A DNA stretch of 38,404 bases from Actinomycetales bacterium (GTDB taxonomy: Bacteria; Actinomycetota; Actinomycetes; Actinomycetales; Actinomycetaceae): NCBI GenBank assembly GCA_015655375.1, contig JAATFD010000049.1, positions 1-38,404 on the forward strand, given 5' to 3'. Of the stretch, positions 32,505 to 38,404 are shown piece by piece; within the stretch, counting starts at the first letter, position 1; each line of letters begins with the position of its first letter. The position numbers and the translations under genes were made by a program. The notes under the pieces are model-generated. The model ran no database searches. It saw only the letters and a list, made by a program, of their open reading frames with translations, and was not told the origin of the DNA.

Positions 32505-33207
32505 GGACACACCGAGCGAGAAGCCAGTTCGGCGCGGGAGGAAGTCGTCGCCCTCGGACGACGACAACATGCTCTACGAGCACGATCCCCAGGGGCCGAT
32601 CGCCGAGTTCTTCGCACCGGTGGCTGGCTACGGCGTGACGATCACGTCCTTCTTCCAGCCGACCGTCACCGAGCAATATCCCTTCGAGGGCCCGTTCGTC
32701 CAGCCGCGCTTCCACGGTCGCCACCAGCTCAACCGCTACGCGGACGGCCTCGAGAAGTGCATTGGTTGCGAGCTGTGCGCGTGGGCCTGCCCCGCCGATG
32801 CGATCTTCGTCGAGGCGGCCTCTAACACCCCCGAGGCGCAGTTCAGCCCGGGCGAGCGCTTCGGCAACATCTATCAGATCAACTACCTGCGATGCATCTT
32901 CTGCGGGTTCTGCATTGAGGCCTGCCCGACGCGCGCCCTGACGATGGGGCACGATTTCGAACTGGCCGAGTACCGGCGTGAAGCCGAGATCTACGAGAAG
33001 AAGGACCTGTTGGCCCCGCTCTCCGACGACATGCTCGCCCCACCCCACCCGATGGTCGAGGGCTTGAACGACGGCGACTACTACCGCGGTGACGTGACGG
33101 GACCGACCGAGGATCAGATCGAGTGGGTACGCGAGCACCGACCCGATGATCCGACGCTGGCAACCGCCACCGCCGTGAGCCGGACTCACGAGGAGGCCCA
33201 GCTGTGA
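32497..33207 (+). CDS. nuoI: NADH-quinone oxidoreductase subunit I (N6a and N6b clusters)
   Basis: Carries the two tetranuclear clusters between the NADH arm and N2. The 236-residue protein has [12 protein letters not shown] and [12 protein letters not shown], both complete 4Fe-4S motifs. A 25-residue hydrophilic start ([15 protein letters not shown]) precedes the conserved part. I chose the ATG at 32497 with AAGGAGG 7 nt upstream; this makes the longest overlap of the operon (8 nt with nuoH). The C-terminal region after residue 170 is long and polar, as in other actinobacteria. Confidence 0.97.
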   Translation: MNEDTPSEKPVRRGRKSSPSDDDNMLYEHDPQGPIAEFFAPVAGYGVTITSFFQPTVTEQYPFEGPFVQPRFHGRHQLNRYADGLEKCIGCELCAWACPADAIFVEAASNTPEAQFSPGERFGNIYQINYLRCIFCGFCIEACPTRALTMGHDFELAEYRREAEIYEKKDLLAPLSDDMLAPPHPMVEGLNDGDYYRGDVTGPTEDQIEWVREHRPDDPTLATATAVSRTHEEAQL

Positions 33208-34184
33208 AACCCATGGTCCTGCTGCCACCAATGAACAGCACCGGGGAGGCGATCCTCTTCTGGTGCGTGGCTGTCTTCATGGTCCTGTGTGCCCTCGGTG
33301 TGCTGTTCTTCCGCAGGGCTGTCTACTCGGCGATCTGCATGGTCGGCGTGATGCTCGGCCTCGCAGTCCTCTACATCGCGGAGGGCGCCCCCTTCCTGGG
33401 CGCCGTTCAGGTCATCGTTTACACGGGCGCGATCATGATGTTGTTCCTCTTCGTCATCATGATGATCGGCGTGGGGACCTCCGACGAGTACCAGCGACAG
33501 CAGCGCGGCACCATCATCGCCGCGGTCATCGGCGGGCTCGGTTTGGCGATCATTCTCGGTGGAGTCATCGGACACACGCAGATCGGCGAGTCCGTCGGAC
33601 TGGGAGAGGATCCATACTCCAACTCGCCGATCACCACGCTGGCGACCACATTGTTCGCCGATTATTGGTTCTCCATGGAACTCGCGGGCGCTCTCCTGAT
33701 CACGGCGGCCATCGGTGCGATGTTGCTGACGCACACGGACCGTCTCGGTCCGGCCATCGACCAGCGCACGACCGTCGAGGCCAAGATGCGGGCCTGGAAG
33801 GAAACGGGACGCCACATCGGCCAGTTGCCCTCGCCCGGTGTCTATGCCGCGACGAACGCGGTCGACGCCCCGGCGATCTCCGGCGAAACGCTCGGTCCGG
33901 TCGAGGAGTCGGTTCCCCGCGTGCTGCGTGTGCGTGGCCTGGACCGCACGATCGGCCAGATTGAGCCCGATGTCGCTGCGTCCCTGCAGCTCGTGCGTGC
34001 CGGTGATCGTGAGGACTCACCCTTCGGCGCCGCCAGCTCCGCCCAGGTTCCACCCTCCGGCGCCTGGGGAATGCCCGGACCTGCGGCCCCGCAGGGTCTC
34101 GACCAGCCGTTGGCTCCGGAGCCAGAGTCTTCGGACGCGGCTGAGACCACGGATCCCGCTGAGGGGAGCGAGGAACAGAAATGA
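33204..34184 (+). CDS. nuoJ: NADH-quinone oxidoreductase subunit J with long cytoplasmic tail
   Basis: Membrane subunit with five predicted helices in the first 180 residues, including [28 protein letters not shown] (in pieces), where the conserved tyrosine/glycine-rich helix 3 with its pi-bulge is expected. The total of 326 residues is far above the 184 of E. coli. The extra C-terminal 140 residues are hydrophilic, rich in Pro, Ala, Glu and Ser ([14 protein letters not shown] and beyond), probably disordered in the cytoplasm. Start is GTG overlapping the nuoI stop; an ATG three codons later is an alternative. Stop overlaps nuoK by 4 nt. Confidence 0.95.
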   Translation: MKPMVLLPPMNSTGEAILFWCVAVFMVLCALGVLFFRRAVYSAICMVGVMLGLAVLYIAEGAPFLGAVQVIVYTGAIMMLFLFVIMMIGVGTSDEYQRQQRGTIIAAVIGGLGLAIILGGVIGHTQIGESVGLGEDPYSNSPITTLATTLFADYWFSMELAGALLITAAIGAMLLTHTDRLGPAIDQRTTVEAKMRAWKETGRHIGQLPSPGVYAATNAVDAPAISGETLGPVEESVPRVLRVRGLDRTIGQIEPDVAASLQLVRAGDREDSPFGAASSAQVPPSGAWGMPGPAAPQGLDQPLAPEPESSDAAETTDPAEGSEEQK

Positions 34185-34480
34185 GCCTGTCCTACTACCT
34201 GATCCTGGCGGTGGTGCTCTTCTCGATCGGCGCGGTCATCGTCCTCGTGCGTAAGTCCGCAGTGATCTCCCTGATGGGTGTCGAGCTGATGCTCAACTCG
34301 GCGAACCTTGTCCTGGTGACCTTCGCCCGGATCCACGGGGATGTCTCGGGGGAGATCATGGCGTTCTTCGTCATGGTCGTCGCCGCCGCAGAGGTTGTCG
34401 TCGGCCTGGCGATCATCGTGTCCATCTTCAAATCGCGCGGCACCACGAGTGTCGACGACGTCAACTTGCTGAAGAACTGA
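34181..34480 (+). CDS. nuoK: NADH-quinone oxidoreductase subunit K
   Basis: A 99-residue antiporter-like subunit with three membrane helices. Conserved glutamates are present in [13 protein letters not shown] (about residue 33) and [13 protein letters not shown] (about residue 69). Length is normal. ATGA overlap with nuoJ; nuoL begins 13 nt after the stop. Confidence 0.97.
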   Translation: MSLSYYLILAVVLFSIGAVIVLVRKSAVISLMGVELMLNSANLVLVTFARIHGDVSGEIMAFFVMVVAAAEVVVGLAIIVSIFKSRGTTSVDDVNLLKN

Positions 34481-34493
34481 GGGAGGAACTCAC

Positions 34494-36488
34494 GTGACCG
34501 TCGCATCCCTCCCCGTAGCGCTCAGCGCCGTCGAGGCCGTCACGCCCGTCGACTACACGTCGGCCAGCGGTGCCGCGTCCCTGGCCTGGCTCATGGTGGC
34601 GATCCCGCTGATCTCTGCCGTCGTCCTGCTGGTGCTCGGGCGTCGCTCGGACCGTTGGGGCCACTGGTTGGGGGTTATCGCCTCCTGGGTGTCCTTCGTC
34701 GTCGGCCTAGTGATCCTCATCCAGCTCCTCGGTCTGCCCTCGGGCGAGCGCAGGCTCGACTCCACGCTATTCACGTGGATCCCCGCCGGTGACTTCACCG
34801 TCAAGGTCGGCATGCTCGTCGATCCACTGTCGATGACTTTCGTCATGCTGGTGACCTTCGTCGGTTCCCTTATTCACGTTTATGCCGTGGCCTACATGGA
34901 GAACGACACCGACCGGCGCCGCTTCTTCGCCTACCTCAACTTCTTCATCGCGTCGATGCTGATGCTGGTGCTCGCGGACTCCTACGCGGCGCTCTTCGTC
35001 GGATGGGAAGGCGTGGGGCTTGCGTCATACCTGCTCATCGGTTTTTGGAACCAGGTGCCCGAGAACGCGGTCGCGGCCAAGAAGGCCTTCGTCATGAACC
35101 GCGTGGGCGACGTGGGCCTGCTCATTGCGATGATGGCGATGGTCGCGAACTTCTCTTCGGTCGACTTTCGCGTCGTCGCGGACGGCGTCGGGTCCATTCC
35201 GCAGGCCAACGCAACCGTGATCGGGATCTTCCTGTTGGTCGCAGCCTGCGGCAAGTCCGCGCAGTTCCCGTTGCAGGCCTGGCTGGGCGATGCCATGGCG
35301 GGCCCGACCCCGGTGTCGGCCCTCATCCACGCCGCCACGATGGTCACCGCCGGCGTCTACCTGATCGTGCGCTCCGGTGCTGTCTTCGTCGCGGCGCCTG
35401 CGGCCGCGACCGCCGTGGCGATCGTCGGCGCGATCACCCTGCTGTTCGGGGCGATCATCGGATCCGCCAAGGACGACATGAAGAAGGTCCTCGCGGCTTC
35501 GACGATGTCGCAGATCGGCTACATGATGCTTGGTGCGGGCCTCGGCCCGATCGGCTGGGCGTTCGCGATCTTCCATCTCTTCACGCATGGCTTCTTCAAG
35601 GCCCTGATGTTCCTGGGGGCCGGATCGGTCATGCACTCGATGAGCGACCAGGTCAACATGCGTCGCTTCGGTGCCCTGCGCACGGTCATGAAGGTCACGT
35701 GGATCACGTTTGGATGCGGCTGGCTTGCGATCCTCGGCGTTCCGCCGTTCTCCGGCTTCTTCTCCAAGGACAAGATCATCGAGGCGGCCTTCTCGGCCTC
35801 GACCTTCGGGACCGTGGCCGCGCCGTGGATCGGTTGGGTCTATGGCCTGGTGGCAATGGTCGGTGCAGGCATCACGGCGTTCTACATGTCGCGTCTGTAC
35901 TTCATGATCTTCTTCGGCAAGGCCCGCTGGACGACGGAGGCCGAGGGCGCGCCGGTCCACCCGCATGAGCCGTCTCCGTTGATGACGATCCCGATGATCA
36001 TCCTGGCGATCTGCGCCGCTGTGGTCGGCGGTGTCCTCTCGATCGGCAGTGTCTTCACGAATTGGCTGACTCCCGCGGTCGGTGCGGTCGAGCACGCCGA
36101 GCCGGTTCTGCCTGCAATCGTCATCCAGCTCGTCACGCTGCTCCTGGTCGTCGTCGGCATCGTCATCGCCTGGCGCATGTACGGCGCGCGCGAGGTGCCG
36201 AAGGTCGTTCCCGCCGGCAATGCGCTCACGGTCGCTGCGCGCAACGATCTCTACCAAGATCGCTTCAACGAGTCTGTGTTCATGGCTCCGGGTGTCGCCC
36301 TCGTGGAGGCCGCGACCGTCGGGGACCGCGTGGTTGTCGACGGGGCGGTGAACGGGCTTGCCGCGGGCGCCAGAGAGTCGGGCAAGGCGGTTGCCGTCAC
36401 CCAGACCGGGTATGTCCGCGGATACGCGTCCTACATCCTCGGCGGCGTCATCGTCGCCCTGGCCATCGTCCTCGGCTTCAGGCTGTGA
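34494..36488 (+). CDS. nuoL: NADH-quinone oxidoreductase subunit L
   Basis: The distal proton-pumping subunit, related to Mrp antiporters, with a long lateral helix at the C-terminus. The 664-residue protein has AALFVGWEGVGLASYLLIGFW (in pieces) with the essential glutamate, AWLGDAMAGPTPVSALIHAATM with the lysine/histidine helix region, and SAKDDMKKVLAASTMSQIGYM. The GTG start has GGGAGGA 7 nt upstream. It is one of two genes in the operon with an intergenic gap rather than an overlap. Confidence 0.97.
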   Translation: MTVASLPVALSAVEAVTPVDYTSASGAASLAWLMVAIPLISAVVLLVLGRRSDRWGHWLGVIASWVSFVVGLVILIQLLGLPSGERRLDSTLFTWIPAGDFTVKVGMLVDPLSMTFVMLVTFVGSLIHVYAVAYMENDTDRRRFFAYLNFFIASMLMLVLADSYAALFVGWEGVGLASYLLIGFWNQVPENAVAAKKAFVMNRVGDVGLLIAMMAMVANFSSVDFRVVADGVGSIPQANATVIGIFLLVAACGKSAQFPLQAWLGDAMAGPTPVSALIHAATMVTAGVYLIVRSGAVFVAAPAAATAVAIVGAITLLFGAIIGSAKDDMKKVLAASTMSQIGYMMLGAGLGPIGWAFAIFHLFTHGFFKALMFLGAGSVMHSMSDQVNMRRFGALRTVMKVTWITFGCGWLAILGVPPFSGFFSKDKIIEAAFSASTFGTVAAPWIGWVYGLVAMVGAGITAFYMSRLYFMIFFGKARWTTEAEGAPVHPHEPSPLMTIPMIILAICAAVVGGVLSIGSVFTNWLTPAVGAVEHAEPVLPAIVIQLVTLLLVVVGIVIAWRMYGAREVPKVVPAGNALTVAARNDLYQDRFNESVFMAPGVALVEAATVGDRVVVDGAVNGLAAGARESGKAVAVTQTGYVRGYASYILGGVIVALAIVLGFRL

Positions 36489-36505
36489 GGGCGGGAGGAG
36501 AACCC

Positions 36506-38119
36506 ATGGAAATCACCGATCTCGTCCACGCCTCCACCCCGTGGCTGACGCTGCTGGTCATCGTTCCCGTCGTCGTCGGCGTACTCGTCGGCCTCGTCCC
36601 CGCCCTGCGCGAGCGGGGCCGAGCGATTGCATTGGGCGGTTCGCTCGTTGAGCTCGTCCTCGCGATCATCGCGGCCGTCACCTCCTTCGACTGGTCCACC
36701 GCTTCGACTTACCAGATGGTGGAGTCGGTGCCCTGGATCCCCCAGATCGGGGTTTCCTGGGCACTGGGGGTCAACGCCCTCGGCCTGGTGATGGTCCTCC
36801 TCGCCACGGCGCTCGTCCCGCTGGTTCTGCTGGCGGGATGGCGCGAGGACGCCGACGGGCGCGAGGGCGGGGCCTATGCGGCTCTGGTCTTGCTGCTTGA
36901 GGCCTTCATGGTCGTCATCTTCGCGGCCTTCGACGTCGTCCTCTTCTACATCGCCTTCGAGGGGATGCTCGTCCCGCTCTACTTCATGATCGGACGCTTC
37001 GGACACGGCGAGGTCGCCGCCCGCCAGCGTGCGGCCTTGAAGTTTCTGCTCTTCTCCCTGGCCGGGGGGCTGGCGATGCTCGGCGGTCTCGTCGCGCTGT
37101 GGGCCAGTGCGCCTGAGCGCTCGGACACCCTGTTCCGCCTCGACACCGCGTCGGCGATCACGCCGGGCCTGGGCTCGGCGGTTCAGACGGGGGTCTTCTG
37201 GACCTTCCTCCTGGCGTTCGCGATCAAGGCGCCGATGGTCCCGCTGCACACCTGGTTGCCCGACACGGCGGCCGCCTCACGGCCGGGTACGTCCGTCCTG
37301 TTGGTCGGTGTCCTCGACAAGGTCGGCACGTTCGGGATGATCACTCTGTGCCTGCGCCTCTTCCCGGATGCTGCGGCCTCCGCGAAATGGATCCTGTGCG
37401 GCTTCGCCGTGTTGTCGATCCTATGGGGCGGGCTGGCGGCCATCGGCCAGAACGACATCATGCGCTTGGTGGCCTACACCTCGGTGTCCCACTTCGGTTT
37501 CATGGTGCTCGGCATCTTCATTGGATCGTCGATCGCTCTGACCGGCGCCATGTTCTACATGGTCGCCCACGGGATCTCGATCGCGGCGATGTTCCTGATC
37601 TCCGGATTCCTCACCGAGCGCGGCGACACGCGCGAGATCCCGGATTACGGCGGAATGCAGCGGGTGACTCCCGTCATCGCCGGGACCTGGTTGGTCGCGG
37701 GCCTTGCCTCGATCGCGCTGCCTGGCCTGTCCGGATTCGTCCCGGAGTACCTGGTGCTGATGGGCACATACAAGGTCAACATCCTGCTCGCGATCCTCGC
37801 CGTCCTCGGCGTCATCCTCGCGGCCCTGTATGTCCTGCTGCCGTACCAGAAGATCTTCACCGGTCCGAAGAAGCCCGGCATGGACACCCTGCTCGACGTG
37901 GGCGGCCGCGAGAAGGCGGTCGTCGTGCCGCTGATTGCCGCCATGGCAATCCTCGGTATCTGGTCGGCGCCCCTGGTCGGGGCGCTCACGCCGGTCGCCG
38001 ATGACGCGGTGGTGGCCGTCGCCGATGCCTCGTCCTCCGCGCAGGCATCGCTCACGCAGACAGTCAGCTCGCCGGCCGGATCGATCCCGGCCGGGTCTGA
38101 CGAAGGGAGCACGAAGTGA
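36506..38119 (+). CDS. nuoM: NADH-quinone oxidoreductase subunit M
   Basis: Proton-pumping antiporter-like subunit of 537 residues with about 14 helices. The essential glutamate is in YIAFEGMLVPLYFMIGRFG, the pump lysine in LAFAIKAPMVPLHTWLPD, and NDIMRLVAYTSVSHFGFM is a further conserved block. A short hydrophilic Ser/Ala/Gly-rich C-terminal tail of about 35 residues is present. ATG start at 36506 with GGGAGGAG 6 nt upstream. Stop overlaps the nuoN start (GTGA). Confidence 0.97.
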   Translation: MEITDLVHASTPWLTLLVIVPVVVGVLVGLVPALRERGRAIALGGSLVELVLAIIAAVTSFDWSTASTYQMVESVPWIPQIGVSWALGVNALGLVMVLLATALVPLVLLAGWREDADGREGGAYAALVLLLEAFMVVIFAAFDVVLFYIAFEGMLVPLYFMIGRFGHGEVAARQRAALKFLLFSLAGGLAMLGGLVALWASAPERSDTLFRLDTASAITPGLGSAVQTGVFWTFLLAFAIKAPMVPLHTWLPDTAAASRPGTSVLLVGVLDKVGTFGMITLCLRLFPDAAASAKWILCGFAVLSILWGGLAAIGQNDIMRLVAYTSVSHFGFMVLGIFIGSSIALTGAMFYMVAHGISIAAMFLISGFLTERGDTREIPDYGGMQRVTPVIAGTWLVAGLASIALPGLSGFVPEYLVLMGTYKVNILLAILAVLGVILAALYVLLPYQKIFTGPKKPGMDTLLDVGGREKAVVVPLIAAMAILGIWSAPLVGALTPVADDAVVAVADASSSAQASLTQTVSSPAGSIPAGSDEGSTK

Positions 38120-38404
38120 ATGTCTTGAGCACAGCCTCCTTCCAGGCGCCGACGATCGCCTGGGCGTCGCTCGTCCCGGTCATCATCGTGCTCGGGGCGG
38201 CCGTCGCGGCCGTCCTCGTCGAGGCCTTCGCCCCGCAGAAGGCGCGTCGGCTCACTGTCATCGTGATCGGACTGGTCGCGACCCTGGCCGCGGGCGTCGT
38301 CATCGCCGTGCGGTGGAGCGGAGTCGTGGCCGTGCCCTCGTCGGCGGGCGAGTACATCGAGGACCCGCTGACGCTCGTCGCACAGTTCATCCTCGTGGTC
38401 GTCG
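38116..38404 (+). CDS. nuoN: NADH-quinone oxidoreductase subunit N (N-terminal part, cut by window edge)
   Basis: A GTG within the nuoM stop region (GTGA) opens a frame to the window end, 96 residues. It begins NVLSTASFQAPTIAWASLVP and has two hydrophobic segments, VIIVLGAAVAAVLVEAF and LTVIVIGLVATLAAGVVIAV, then YIEDPLTLVAQFILVVV. This matches the N-terminal helices of actinobacterial NuoN, and the position after nuoM is that of nuoN in the standard order. The rest lies outside the window. Confidence 0.93.
   Translation, partial: MNVLSTASFQAPTIAWASLVPVIIVLGAAVAAVLVEAFAPQKARRLTVIVIGLVATLAAGVVIAVRWSGVVAVPSSAGEYIEDPLTLVAQFILVVV

Noticed and set aside
1-38404. tRNA, rRNA, riboswitch, CRISPR array, IS transposase or defence system
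   Set aside because: I scanned the intergenic regions by eye and saw no tRNA-like arms, regular spaced repeats, transposase motifs or defence domains. A covariance-model search could still reveal a small RNA.

Overview
The window reads as chromosomal DNA from a high-G+C actinobacterium (Actinomycetota; an Actinomycetales or Micrococcales-type organism is my guess, genus not determinable here). Reasons: strong G/C third-position bias, a 32-residue bS22 ribosomal protein paired with an excisionase-type HTH gene (a pairing known from actinobacteria), menaquinone as the only quinone pathway seen, a MenJ-type menaquinone reductase, actinobacterial-style MenB and MenA, and many genes whose start codon lies 6-7 nt after a TANNNT-like -10 box (leaderless initiation). 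No phage, IS, CRISPR, tRNA or rRNA was recognised.

Layout. 1-548 (minus): N-terminal part of a TrkH/KtrB potassium channel subunit, cut by the window edge. 759-1933 (plus): HTH protein, bS22, a clear terminator, then a histidine phosphatase. 2268-5206 (minus): PLDc_N-type membrane protein, menA, menE. 5418-6857 (plus): L,D-transpeptidase. 6985-7563 (minus): unknown membrane protein. 7922-9280 (plus): DJ-1/PfpI protein and a DenV-like DNA glycosylase. 9473-10453 (minus): menB. 10537-14432 (plus): small membrane protein, ornithine carbamoyltransferase, GH42 beta-galactosidase. 14537-17376 (plus): menC-menD, overlapping by 4 nt. 17491-19200 (plus): HtrA-like serine protease. 19555-20907 (minus): menF. 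21007-21717 (plus): menG. 22234-38404 (plus): menJ followed by the whole respiratory complex I operon nuoABCDEFGHIJKLM and the start of nuoN.

How it works together. menF, menD, menC, menE, menB, menA and menG cover chorismate to menaquinone except MenH and the DHNA-CoA thioesterase (MenI), which are not in this window. MenJ then saturates an isoprene unit of menaquinone. Complex I, directly downstream, uses menaquinone as electron acceptor and pumps protons. The window is thus a quinone-plus-complex-I respiratory island with unrelated single genes (cell wall, repair, arginine, sugar) interleaved.

I do not see a convincing wholly new system. The most interesting observation is in NuoG: the four cysteine positions of the accessory N7 iron-sulphur cluster are all replaced (T297, D300, S304, T332) while the C-x2-C-x3-C-x27-C spacing is retained. 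Other points worth checking are the shared leaderless promoter architecture, a two-hairpin leader before bS22, several perfect inverted repeats in divergent intergenic regions, and a pair of related intergenic sequences about 17 kb apart.
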